Shown one piece after another: positions 25,747 to 33,371 of a stretch of 64,000 nt of DNA. The translations under genes were made by a program, and so were the position numbers. Within the stretch, counting starts at the first letter, position 1. Each line of letters opens with the position of its first letter. The notes below the pieces were generated by a model. The model saw only the letters and a list, made by a program, of their open reading frames with translations. It searched no databases and had not been told where the DNA came from. Source of the stretch: Erythrobacter litoralis HTCC2594 (GTDB lineage Bacteria; Pseudomonadota; Alphaproteobacteria; Sphingomonadales; Sphingomonadaceae); contig NC_007722.1 in NCBI RefSeq assembly GCF_000013005.1, forward strand, positions 2,175,501 through 2,239,500, written 5' to 3'.

Positions 25747-26654
25747 TCCCTGGACGTCTTCACTTCGAGCCGATCGATGACGTCGCAGGCGCGCTCGGAA
25801 AGCGGTACCCACGCCATGTCCTCGAGGGTCTTCGCGTCGATCACCTCGCGGCCGCTTTGGATGGCCGTACGCGCCGCGAGAAGCATCACCCGCCGGATAT
25901 GGCCGATGACGTGATCTCCCTTCTCGAGGATGGTCTCGACGAGCTTGGGATCAGCCACCACATGCGACGTCTTGCGCAGCGGCAGACGCACCTCGAGGTT
26001 GTGGATCAGCACATTCGCCTCGTCGCCGCGTTTCCATGGCGGCAGGACAACCTGCTCGAAGCGGCGCTGCAGCTGCGGATCGTCGTTCAGGATATCGACG
26101 CCCGGCGGCGTTCCGAAGAGAGCAACGCCGCAGCCGCAATCCTCGCCGATCGACTTCACCATGTTCTTGAGCGCCTCGCGGTTGCGATGGGTGCCGTTGG
26201 CAAGATCCTGGAACTCATCGATGAGAAGCAGCCTAGTCTGCATTGTCCTCAGGACCGCGTAGACCATCGAGGTGAGATGCGAGGTCGACCATCGGAGGTT
26301 GAAGGGCTCACTTACGTAGCGCAGGATCCGGATCGCGAACTCGCGAACCGACGCTTCGCCCGGCATCGACACCCGCACCACGTCGGCACGGTCCGCATCG
26401 CCCATCATGCCGGTTTGCACCGGATAGAGCGACGCAAAATGCTTCGAGATGGTGCTCTTGCCGTTGTAGCTGCGCCCGAACACCGCGATGCTGTGCTCGT
26501 GCGGCTCGGGAGCCTCGAGGATCGCCCTGAGGCGATCCTCGATCTCCATCATGCGCGGATGGTAGATGGTGTCGGGCTCGGCGAGATAGGCGAGCCGAGT
26601 GGCATCGTCCGCGAGGCGAAGGTCGTCGATGGATGTGATGGTGTTGCAGGTCAT
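25731..26654 (-). CDS. tnsC: TnsC/TniB AAA+ ATPase
   Basis: This ATP-dependent regulator (307 residues) links target selector and transposase. Walker A is GRSYNGKST (60-68) and Walker B is LLLIDEF (142-148); VALFGTP downstream fits sensor 1. The ATG at 26654 overlaps the tnsB stop (ATGA), so I chose it over the long upstream extension of the same frame, which is a shadow of tnsB. The protein forms the middle of the tnsB-tnsC-tniQ operon. Its size is nearer TniB (about 300) than TnsC of Tn7 (555). Confidence 0.92.
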   Translation of the reverse strand: MTCNTITSIDDLRLADDATRLAYLAEPDTIYHPRMMEIEDRLRAILEAPEPHEHSIAVFGRSYNGKSTISKHFASLYPVQTGMMGDADRADVVRVSMPGEASVREFAIRILRYVSEPFNLRWSTSHLTSMVYAVLRTMQTRLLLIDEFQDLANGTHRNREALKNMVKSIGEDCGCGVALFGTPPGVDILNDDPQLQRRFEQVVLPPWKRGDEANVLIHNLEVRLPLRKTSHVVADPKLVETILEKGDHVIGHIRRVMLLAARTAIQSGREVIDAKTLEDMAWVPLSERACDVIDRLEVKTSRECEPA

Positions 26655-28414
26655 TGGACGGCTCCACTGGAGGGAAGGATGGTGATGCTGGCGGGGTCGA
26701 TCCTGACGACCGGGACCGGCGGTAGCGGCGACTGCTCGGGCGCCGGCAACCAGTTCCGACCACGCTCGCGCTTGACAGCGTTCTGGGCGATCTTGCGCTG
26801 CTTCGCCCGGTCGAGCTTGGACTTCGGGTTCACGACCCTGGCGTGGCGGGCAGCATCGGCGCGCTCCTTCTCGATGATGCCCAGAATACCCGTTGCCGTC
26901 ACCCGGCCGCGTTTTCCGAGCTTGGCCTTGAGGTCGGCCCGCGCCCGTTCCCACTCGGCGACGGTGATCGCCGCGCCCTCGGTGAGCGCGTCGCGAAGCT
27001 CGATGTAGCGACCGTTGCGAGGGTCCTCGACGAACGCGCGGCTGACGTCGGCGGGTTCGCGCTTGACGTTGAGCATGGTCCCCTTGGCGGCGTTCAGCAA
27101 AGGCTGGAGCTCGCGCGCGGTGTAGCTGAGGTAGCTGACGCGAAACCCGTACTTCTCGAGCTTGCGCTTCTCGGTCTTCAGGAAGTCGAGATAGAAGGCC
27201 TGCGGATCGTCGACGCGCCGGGGATCGCCATATTGGGCGACCCCCAGGTTCCACTTCTCCGCCGGCGTCATCCCCAGCGCCGGATGGATGCGGTACGGAT
27301 ATTCGCCAACGAAGTAGCGGACCATGTTCTCGAGGTATTCGTTGAGGGTCAGACTCGCGGTTTGGATAGGATCGATGCGATCCTTCTCCCGCCTCGTCGA
27401 GCTGAAGATGGTGTTGCCCGGCAGCTTGCGAGTTTCCGTCATCGCGGTCCCGATCATCCGCTCGACGATCCCGCCATGATGCGGCTGCGAGCGGTGCGAG
27501 AGGTCGATGCGCCACTTCCCGCATCCGCGATGGAAGGATTTCGACGTGAAGTCGACGCCGCGGTCGACGAAGATCGCCGAGGGTACGCCGAACCACGGCC
27601 AGTCAATCCCATCGATGCCCTTCGCCGCGAGCCAGCCATCCTTGGGTAGGCAGGCGATCGCCATCGCCTCGGCCAGTTCCTCGACGCTCGGATATCCGAA
27701 CGTCACGTGGATACCGAGCGGCAGGCGCGAGAACTCGTCGACCACCATGGTGAAGGTCGGGCGACCGAGGGAGATCCACAGCTCTTCGGAGATGAGATGC
27801 ACATCGCTGTAAGTGTGGTCGATCTGCACCCGCTCGAGCGGATAGGTGCAGAGCGGGGTCGAGCCCTTGTCGCGGTCGTATTTGTCCGCGGCCGCCTGTG
27901 CGCCGTGCTTGTGCGCGTAACGGACACGTACGTCGAGAGCCTCCCAGCGGCGGCGGATGGTCCGATCGGACGGCGGCTTGAGGCCCGCCTTCGCGCAGGC
28001 CTTCCGCACGTTGTCGATGTAAACAGTGACATGCTGGCCCTTGTAACAGCGCAGCCTCAGGAACCTTTTGAGCTCGGCCTCGGAGATGGCCTCGACCGCC
28101 GGATCGAGCTTCGAATGCCAGGGGCGCTTGATCGGCACCTTGGAGAGCCCCAGAGCGTGCCCGGCTTCTTCGTAAGCCTTCAACTTGCGGTAGAACTTAG
28201 ATTTCGACCATCCGAGCATCCGTGCGGCTTTCTCCGCGTTCTCACTCGTGCGCTTGCCGCAACGGAAGGCGTCGATGACGCCCGCTTCTAAGCTGAGGCG
28301 GTTCCAGTCGTCGTCACTGATCGTGTCGATCGTGATCTTGCGATCGTTGCCGGCACACGTGAGTTTCGCGGCGCCCTTGGGCAGGGCGGGGATGATTTTC
28401 TTGAGATCGGTCAT
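26651..28414 (-). CDS. tnsB: TnsB/TniA DDE transposase
   Basis: The 587-residue protein has an N-terminal helix-turn-helix region (ENAEKAARMLGWSKSKFYRK, about 59-78), an rve integrase core with catalytic Asp199 (VQIDHT), Asp284 (IFVDRG) and Glu318 (GGIVERM), and a C-terminal Mu-type beta domain followed by a basic tail (KLDRAKQRKIAQNAVKRERG) that would contact TnsC. It joins the 3' transposon ends to target DNA. The ATG at 28414 has GGAG at the right distance. It starts an operon with tnsC and tniQ. Confidence 0.93.
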   Translation of the reverse strand: MTDLKKIIPALPKGAAKLTCAGNDRKITIDTISDDDWNRLSLEAGVIDAFRCGKRTSENAEKAARMLGWSKSKFYRKLKAYEEAGHALGLSKVPIKRPWHSKLDPAVEAISEAELKRFLRLRCYKGQHVTVYIDNVRKACAKAGLKPPSDRTIRRRWEALDVRVRYAHKHGAQAAADKYDRDKGSTPLCTYPLERVQIDHTYSDVHLISEELWISLGRPTFTMVVDEFSRLPLGIHVTFGYPSVEELAEAMAIACLPKDGWLAAKGIDGIDWPWFGVPSAIFVDRGVDFTSKSFHRGCGKWRIDLSHRSQPHHGGIVERMIGTAMTETRKLPGNTIFSSTRREKDRIDPIQTASLTLNEYLENMVRYFVGEYPYRIHPALGMTPAEKWNLGVAQYGDPRRVDDPQAFYLDFLKTEKRKLEKYGFRVSYLSYTARELQPLLNAAKGTMLNVKREPADVSRAFVEDPRNGRYIELRDALTEGAAITVAEWERARADLKAKLGKRGRVTATGILGIIEKERADAARHARVVNPKSKLDRAKQRKIAQNAVKRERGRNWLPAPEQSPLPPVPVVRIDPASITILPSSGAVQ

Positions 28415-28557
28415 TTCAACGTACTCCTTCTTTCGAAAATGGAGCACGAGCCGGAAAAAGGGTGCGCGCGACCGGCGCCAAGCGCGCGATGGCGCTTGAC
28501 TCGGGGCGGCTTTTCGGCGATGACAAGGGTGCTTAGGGGTCCTCGTATCCCGAAAAG

Positions 28558-28584
28558 GCCTGGCTCTTCGGAGTCAGGCTTTTT
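28558..28584. terminator. bidirectional hairpin terminator
   Basis: GCCTGGCTC, loop ttcg, GAGTCAGGC (28558-28579), followed by five T on the plus strand and preceded by AAAA. It lies between the small gene at 28627-28872 and tnsB, separating their minus-strand transcripts. Confidence 0.7.
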
Positions 28585-28626
28585 CCATTTCGTGCTGGTG
28601 AAGTTTAGTTCTCAGGCACTGGCTGT

Positions 28627-28872
28627 TTACATAATTTTCTCCTTGTCGATCGCGCGCAGCCACTCAGCCACGTCCTGGGTGAAGGCGAAGGTTCCGCTCC
28701 GGTCCGGAAGCTTGAACACGCGAACGCCGAGGCGTCCGCGCTCCTTGGCTTTGCGAAAGGCTGCCGCACTGGGAAACCCGAGGGATTTCCATAGCGCCTC
28801 GCCGGTCAGAAACGGTCCCGATCCATCAACCAGGTGTTCCGCCAGCTTGGTACCCGACGCCTTCGAAGCCAT
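28627..28872 (-). CDS. small putative DNA-binding protein between tnsA and tnsB
   Basis: The 81-residue protein from the ATG at 28872 (GGAAGAG ribosome site) has a segment that looks like a winged or MerR/AlpA-type helix-turn-helix: GEALWKSLGFPSAAAFRKAK then GRLGVRVFKLPDRSGTFAFT. It is divergent from the gene at 28999, with an imperfect palindrome between them, so it may be the repressor of that promoter or an accessory factor of transposition. I know no such gene in classical Tn7. The family assignment is tentative. Confidence 0.55.
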   Translation of the reverse strand: MASKASGTKLAEHLVDGSGPFLTGEALWKSLGFPSAAAFRKAKERGRLGVRVFKLPDRSGTFAFTQDVAEWLRAIDKEKIM

Positions 28873-28945
28873 GTTGTCGCTCTTCCTTTCCGAACCGGAG
28901 AATCGCCAGTTGTCGTGCATGTCACGGCCGTCACGCTTGTCCAAA

Positions 28946-28971
28946 CGACGTTATTGGGGCCAAAATCGTCG
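28946..28971. promoter_or_regulatory. imperfect palindrome between divergent genes in the Tn7-like module
   Basis: CGACGTTATTGGGGCC (28946-28961) is followed by AAAATCGTCG, giving outer arms CGACG/CGTCG and an inner ATTGG/CCAA. The core ATTGGGGC-CAAAA recurs near the transposon end (30590-30602, ATTGGGGCAAAAC). It could be an operator or a TnsB-like binding site. Confidence 0.4.
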
Positions 28972-28998
28972 CTTGACCCGCCTGCGAATCGAAGAGCG

Positions 28999-29769
28999 AT
29001 GGCATATCGGAAAAGAGCGTCGACCGAATGGATCCTGACCCGGTGGGTCATGGCCTGTGTCGACTTTCGTGCGACGCCCGACGACGCGGAATGGATCAAA
29101 ACCGGGCTCAATTGCGGGAAGGATACCTTACGGCATTATCGCTTGGGCGAGCGTCGTATTCGCAGCGATGTGCCAAACTCCGTTCTCGATCGGTTGGACG
29201 GACGCTTTCCCGGAACAGCGGCGATGCTTCGCGGACCGATGGCGCAGATCCTGATGCGCCGCGAATTGGCACCGGGCGGTTTGAGGGTAGCGATCAGGCA
29301 GCTGTCCGATCCGTATCGCACATGCCTGCTCGCGCTCGGCTACGGTGCAGATCGGAGCGAGATCGATCCCGCCGTCCGGTTAGAAACGGCGCTTGATTAC
29401 CTGCTGCGATACAGCGCTTTCGAGACGCTCGAGGCAATCGTCTTCATGCTCGCATGGTGCGACGAGATCGGCGATGAGATTGCGTGGACGACGATCTGCG
29501 GGCGATATCGGAAAGCGCTCCCAAACATGCTGTTCGAGGGCATTCCGGAACATCATCACCCCCTGCTCGACGCGATCGACGACTACGCTCGCACCATCGA
29601 GTTCCGCTATGCGCGGCGGGTCCGATCGAAGCAAAGCTGGCGCACGGCCGTCCCGAAGGCCAGGAAGATCCGCAAGCAGGGTGCAATCGAGGCCCAGCAC
29701 GACTGGGAAGCTCTGCCACGAGATTTCACTCTACGCATCAATCCGCAGGCGAAGGACGTCGACCGTTAG
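28999..29769 (+). CDS. hypothetical protein between tnsA and tnsB
   Basis: The 256-residue product starts at the ATG at 28999 (MAYRKRASTEW). It is mostly helical, with many Arg and Trp residues, a segment FRATPDDAEWIKTGLNCGKD, and a very basic region (RRVRSKQSWRTAVPKARKIRKQ). I recognise no family and see no catalytic motif, membrane segment or signal. It lies within the transposition module and points opposite to tnsA and tnsB, so it is more probably part of the module's biology than random cargo. The basic C-terminal part suggests nucleic-acid binding. Confidence 0.55.
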   Translation: MAYRKRASTEWILTRWVMACVDFRATPDDAEWIKTGLNCGKDTLRHYRLGERRIRSDVPNSVLDRLDGRFPGTAAMLRGPMAQILMRRELAPGGLRVAIRQLSDPYRTCLLALGYGADRSEIDPAVRLETALDYLLRYSAFETLEAIVFMLAWCDEIGDEIAWTTICGRYRKALPNMLFEGIPEHHHPLLDAIDDYARTIEFRYARRVRSKQSWRTAVPKARKIRKQGAIEAQHDWEALPRDFTLRINPQAKDVDR

Positions 29770-29800
29770 ATCTCGAGGCAAGGACCACGCTCAATAAAGG

Positions 29801-30526
29801 TCATCGCAGAAAGACCCGCCGACGCGACCCCCGCCTCAGGATTGCCTCCTCATCCCACGTGCGCGTGATATCGAACCATAGTTCATCGATGGCACATGCG
29901 TGCAGCGCCGCCGAAATGATCTCGCCCCTCTCATATGCGTAACGCTCGGCGTTCGCGATTACCGACCCGAGCGTCGCCGGAAACTCGCCAAGCCTGCCCG
30001 ACAGTATGAGGTCGAGCAACGATCGCTCCGGTCTGTGGCTCGCGCGGTCCAGAATTGCTTTCGCATTCGGCAAACCCTTCTCGATCAGCTTCTCGTCGGT
30101 AACCAAGAGGAACGAGCAGTCTGTCTGTTCCCGGCACCAGCGCATCATCGCGATATGCGCTCGTCCTGCGGCCGACGCGCTTCCCGCCGCCGCAATATGA
30201 TCGGCTTCACGGCGCTCCTTTACCTCGACGATGTAGCGGTAGCGCTGGCCCTCGCGATCATTGATCTCGACGAGATAGTCAGGTGTATAGACACGTGTCC
30301 GGTTGTCGACGAGATCGCGGAATTCGATGGAAAAGGGCTCCCATGAAATGTGCCGCACCTCGTTCGCAAAGTCGCAGAGTTGGACGAATCCACGCTCGAT
30401 CGAGGATTGGAAGGCGACCCTATTTGCGCCATTTCGAAAGCTGTAGAAGCCGGTTTCGGCGCTGGTGCGCGCGGGCTTTTTGCTTCGCGCAGAGGGAGTT
30501 ATCCGGACGTGGTCAACTAGTCTCAC
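29801..30526 (-). CDS. tnsA: TnsA-like endonuclease
   Basis: This 241-residue protein carries the restriction-endonuclease-like core of TnsA: Glu44 (SSIERGF), Asp83 (YTPDYLVE) and Glu101-x-Lys103 (VEVKER). In Tn7, TnsA cuts the 5' ends of the element while TnsB cuts the 3' ends, giving cut-and-paste transposition. The start is a GTG at 30526, about 110 bases from the transposon end. The C-terminal domain (ILSGRLGEFPATLGSVIANA) would interact with TnsC. The frame is intact. It is separated from tnsB by two unrelated genes, unlike in Tn7. Confidence 0.85.
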   Translation of the reverse strand: MRLVDHVRITPSARSKKPARTSAETGFYSFRNGANRVAFQSSIERGFVQLCDFANEVRHISWEPFSIEFRDLVDNRTRVYTPDYLVEINDREGQRYRYIVEVKERREADHIAAAGSASAAGRAHIAMMRWCREQTDCSFLLVTDEKLIEKGLPNAKAILDRASHRPERSLLDLILSGRLGEFPATLGSVIANAERYAYERGEIISAALHACAIDELWFDITRTWDEEAILRRGSRRRVFLR

Positions 30527-30639
30527 CGACTATGACCACGCCGATTTCGAGCCGGCGAAATGGACGCGCCGTCTCACAAAAGGGCTCGAATTGGGGCAAA
30601 ACGCACCCGCCTGAGTCGCATCATTAGTGGAAGTTATCA
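30527..30639. other. comM-proximal end of the Tn7-like element
   Basis: About 113 bases lie between the tnsA start and the first comM bases. Read from comM inwards it begins TGATAACTTCCACTAATG. Related short blocks (TGTGAGACGGCG and GGTGAGACTAGT on the minus strand) may be TnsB sites. No TGT terminus is visible, so the exact end is uncertain by a few bases; the junction with comM falls at GGCGGC (30640-30645). Confidence 0.5.
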
Positions 30640-31311
30640 GGCGGCCTCAAGGTGAAGCCGGGCGAGGTCTCTCTCGCGCATCTTGGCGTGCTGTTCCTCG
30701 ACGAATTGCCAGAATTCCAGCGCGCCGTGCTCGACAGCCTGCGCCAGCCGATCGAGACCGGCCAGGTCGATGTCGCCCGCGCCAATGCGCATGTGACCTT
30801 TCCCGCGCGGGTGCAGCTGGTGGCGGCGATGAACCCGTGCCGCTGCGGGCACCTCGGCGATCCCGCGCTCGCCTGCAGCCGCGCCCCCAAATGCGCCATC
30901 GACTATCAGGCCAAGATCAGCGGGCCGATGCTCGACCGGATCGACCTGCACGTAGAGGTCGACCCCGTCAGCGCCGCCGACCTGGCCCTGCCCCCGCCCG
31001 CCGAAGGCTCGGCCGAGGTCGCCGCAAGGGTCGCCCAAGCCCGCGCCCGCCAGACCGCGCGTTTTGAGCAGACCGGCGCGCGCACCAATGCGGAACTGGA
31101 TGGCGAGGCGCTGGAGACCTTCGCCACGCCCGACGAGGCAGGCCGCAAGCTCCTCATGCAAGCCGCCGAAGCGATGCGCCTGTCCGCCCGCGCCTACACG
31201 CGGATGCTGCGAGTGGCGCGAACAATTGCCGATCTGGCGGGAATGGAGCGGGTGGGGCGCATCCATGTGGCTGAGGCGCTGAGCTATAGACGGCAGGCGC
31301 CTAGGGCTTAG
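30640..31311 (+). pseudogene. comM: comM/yifB Mg-chelatase-like AAA+ protein, 3' part only
   Basis: The frame begins at GGCGGC (Gly-Gly of the family's VGGG) and continues LKVKPGEVSLAHLGVLFLDE, with Walker B FLDELPEF, the ARANAHVTFPARVQLVAAMN sensor region, a CRCGHLGD/CSRAPKC zinc-like motif and the C-terminal Mg-chelatase domain to VAEALSYRRQ. ComM is normally about 500 residues, with an N-terminal Lon-protease-like domain and Walker A; both are missing because the Tn7-like element breaks the gene. ComM is a branch-migration helicase needed for efficient natural transformation, so recombination of incoming DNA may be impaired. Confidence 0.9.
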
Positions 31312-31340
31312 ATCAAACCACTGAAGTAAGGAGTATTAAA

Positions 31341-32120
31341 ATGAGAGCTTTGAGACTTGGACTGATTTGCATGGCTGCATTCGGTGTAGCGGCATCTGGT
31401 TCACATCAAATGTTTATTGCGGGAGGCTCATCCTTCGAGGAAGAGCGCGCCCTACAAAATCTTGTGAACGAATCTTACGACACGTTGAGATCGGAAGAGT
31501 TTCGAGCAAATCTGGCGAGCATTTCCAAACAGTTCGACGAAGCGTTCGTTGGGACAGAAGTTCTAAATGCTCCCAACGCGGCTCGCTACGAAAAAATTGG
31601 CGAGCTGGCAGATATGGTCGCCGCCCAAGGAACGTATCGTTACGTATACTCGCCAGTATTTCCTATCGGGGGCACCGGTCATTACAACGATACGACGGTG
31701 AGTAGAACCGCCAACGGAACCGGCACTCTCAGCGTAGGCCGCGGTCACCTCTATAATTGGAAGCAAGACAATGTCGTTCATCGATCATGCGCAGTAAATT
31801 CTGTTGCGCACGAATTAACTCATTTGATTAGCAAATCCCCAGACAGTTTCGAACTCAGCGATCAAGTTTTGCGAGATTGGGGCGCTGGAAACCTCGATGA
31901 CGATCGGCCAGTAGCTAGCTACCTGTTGGGAACGGTTGCTCAATGTACGTGGCTGCAAAGATCGGGCTACCAACCCGAAGTGGACATTAAAGACTGTGTC
32001 GCGGCGTTTGGACATCGCGGCTTTAACGGGCTTCGCTGCACAGCTTATCCCGAGGGCTCGGCAGTTGAAGTCCGGGCTGATCTGCCGCCACCGCACGTTC
32101 TCTTTCCAGACACCAATTAG
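31341..32120 (+). CDS. secreted protein with HELTH zinc-metallopeptidase motif
   Basis: The 259-residue product has an N-terminal hydrophobic signal (LRLGLICMAAFGVAASG) and the zinc-peptidase motif VAHELTHLI near residue 157 (HExxH). Several Cys (about 151, 195, 214, 234) could form disulphides. The ATG at 31341 follows AAGGAG. The base composition is visibly more AT-rich than that of its neighbours, which suggests transfer. I recognise no family beyond the motif; M35-like or other deuterolysin-type enzymes are possible. It lies directly after comM, where alphaproteobacterial genomes vary. Confidence 0.6.
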   Translation: MRALRLGLICMAAFGVAASGSHQMFIAGGSSFEEERALQNLVNESYDTLRSEEFRANLASISKQFDEAFVGTEVLNAPNAARYEKIGELADMVAAQGTYRYVYSPVFPIGGTGHYNDTTVSRTANGTGTLSVGRGHLYNWKQDNVVHRSCAVNSVAHELTHLISKSPDSFELSDQVLRDWGAGNLDDDRPVASYLLGTVAQCTWLQRSGYQPEVDIKDCVAAFGHRGFNGLRCTAYPEGSAVEVRADLPPPHVLFPDTN

Positions 32121-32150
32121 AGAAGGATTAGATCACTTACTGCAGTCGGT

Positions 32151-32305
32151 AACGCGTATTCTTCACTACCTTCCGGCTGTAATCCGGCGCGCCGTTGTTC
32201 CATCCGACGAGGCCGCGCTCGCCCAGCGCGACTTTTGCTTAATGTGTCTTGGCGCCGCCGGCTCTTTCCGCGTCCGCATCGTCTGAACGTTTCGCTGCCA
32301 CCCTG
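32151..32305 (-). pseudogene. decayed copy of the small gene at 33049-33369
   Basis: About 150 bases resemble the 3' half of the intact gene at 33049-33369 in the same orientation, for example TGTAATCCGGCGCGCCG and GCCCAGCGCGACTTT appear in both. The reading frame has several changes, and the ending reads DYSRKVVKNTRYRLQ instead of DYNRKLVKNTPYA. Neighbouring bases up to about 32603 hold no other gene. Confidence 0.7.
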
Positions 32306-32603
32306 CCGGCGTGACGTTCCGCATGCCGCTGATGAAAGCCGCCAAGCGATGCGTCTCAACGCCCGCGTTGTACCCACATGCCAAGGGTCCCCCGGGCGAT
32401 TGCGAGTCTGGCGGAAAACGAGCGAGCAAGACGGTTGTATGTCGCCCAAGCTTTGACCTGCCGACAGCGGCTCCTAGGCCGTAACGCTCTAAAATCGCGA
32501 TGAATTTCGGACCTAGTCTTTGGTCCATGCGTTGGAGGGGTATGGGATGCTATGGGGCGCCCTTTTCGGCATCCCTCCTTTGATAAACGCACAGGAGAGA
32601 GAC

Positions 32604-32969
32604 ATGCTTGACCAAAAGACGAGAGAGAGTTCGGTAATTGCAAGTGACAGGGTCGAAGGCACCAATGTCTACGGCGCGAATGGCGACAAGATCGGTTCGG
32701 TGAAGCGGATCATGATCGACAAGACGTCGGGCCAGGCGCGCGACGTCGAAATTTCGGTCGGGGCGTTTCTCGGCATGGGCGGCGAACTGCACAGTCTGCC
32801 GTGGCAGAAGCTGCGCTATGATACGGAACTGGGCGGCTACAAGCTCGATGTGACCGAGGACCAGCTGCGCAAGGCGCCGACCTATTCGGACAATGATCGC
32901 GACCGGCAGTTCGATCGCGAATACCAGAACCGCGTCTACACCTATTACACGGTCACACCGTACTGGTGA
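32604..32969 (+). CDS. PRC-barrel domain protein
   Basis: The 121-residue protein has the PRC-barrel pattern: VEGTNVYGANGDKIGSVKRI, then IDKTSGQARDVEISVG and LHSLPWQKLRYD. It ends in an acidic, Tyr-rich tail (VYTYYTVTPYW). The ATG at 32604 follows AGGAGAGA. PRC barrels occur in photosynthetic reaction centres, RimM and many small stress-linked proteins of alphaproteobacteria; the specific job is unknown. A strong hairpin terminator follows at 32997-33021. Confidence 0.85.
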   Translation: MLDQKTRESSVIASDRVEGTNVYGANGDKIGSVKRIMIDKTSGQARDVEISVGAFLGMGGELHSLPWQKLRYDTELGGYKLDVTEDQLRKAPTYSDNDRDRQFDREYQNRVYTYYTVTPYW

Positions 32970-32996
32970 TGCAAAGTCCGCTTTGCAGACCTTCGA

Positions 32997-33021
32997 GGGG
33001 GCGGTTTTTCCGCCCCCTTTT
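32997..33021. terminator. rho-independent terminator after PRC-barrel gene
   Basis: GGGGGCGG, loop of five T, CCGCCCCC and four T (32997-33021). The preceding genes converge here, so it may serve both strands. Confidence 0.8.
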
Positions 33022-33048
33022 CGTCGGCTGGAAAGCTGGTCGGCGGAC

Positions 33049-33369
33049 TCACGCGTAAGGCGTATTTTTCACCAGCTTCCGATTGTAATCCGGCGCGCCG
33101 TCGTCCCACCAGACAGGGTCGCGTTCGCCCAGCGCGACTTTCGCTTCGTGCACCTTGGCGCGCGCCGCTTTCTCGGCCGCCGCATCGCCTGCGCGTTTCG
33201 CGGCGCCCACGGCGCGGCGGGCGTCCATCAGGGCGTCGACCCAGCGCTGGCGCTCGGCTTCGGGGAGGTTCGGATTGGTGGCGCGCCAGAGGCGGCCATT
33301 TACGATGATGTAGCGGCCGTCGGGGGTGCGCTCGACGGGCTTGCGATCCTCTGCGGGCTTCTCAGCCAA
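33049..33369 (-). CDS. conserved small hypothetical protein
   Basis: The 106-residue product is charged and soluble. It contains RYIIVNGRLWRATNPNLPEA, an Ala/Arg-rich helix (DALMDARRAVGAAKRAGD) and a conserved-looking end (ALGERDPVWWDDGAPDYN). The start is a TTG two bases after the stop of the HxlR gene upstream, so the two are co-translated. No enzyme motif is visible. A decayed second copy lies at 32151-32305. The family is widespread in proteobacteria as far as I recall, without known function. Confidence 0.75.
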   Translation of the reverse strand: MAEKPAEDRKPVERTPDGRYIIVNGRLWRATNPNLPEAERQRWVDALMDARRAVGAAKRAGDAAAEKAARAKVHEAKVALGERDPVWWDDGAPDYNRKLVKNTPYA

Positions 33370-33371
33370 GC

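Larger units (their letters stand above)
22964..30639. mobile_element. transposition module of a Tn7-like element inserted in comM
   Basis: The segment holds tnsA, tnsB, tnsC and tniQ on the minus strand, with a convergent TnsE-like gene, ending against the broken comM gene at about 30639/30640. The gene order from the comM side inwards (A, B, C, D-like, E-like) is that of Tn7. Insertion within comM is the site used by Tn6022/AbaR-type relatives of Tn7. Only the comM-proximal end is in the window; the distal end and the comM 5' half must lie beyond position 1, or have been lost. The coordinates therefore mark the module, not the whole element. Confidence 0.8.

Noticed and set aside
25698..27008. 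Long plus-strand open frame opposite tnsC/tnsB
   Set aside because: Antisense shadow; the minus-strand genes have Walker and DDE motifs and coupled starts.
26655..27596. N-terminal extension of the tnsC frame
   Set aside because: The extension is an Arg-rich shadow of tnsB; the ATG at 26654 overlaps the tnsB stop and starts the conserved protein.
22964..30640. CRISPR-associated transposon (CAST)
   Set aside because: TnsABC and TniQ are present, but no Cas12k, Cas6, Cas7 or Cas8 gene and no repeat array occur in the window.
30649..31264. Minus-strand frame opposite the comM fragment
   Set aside because: The plus-strand product has Walker B and Mg-chelatase motifs; the antisense product has none.
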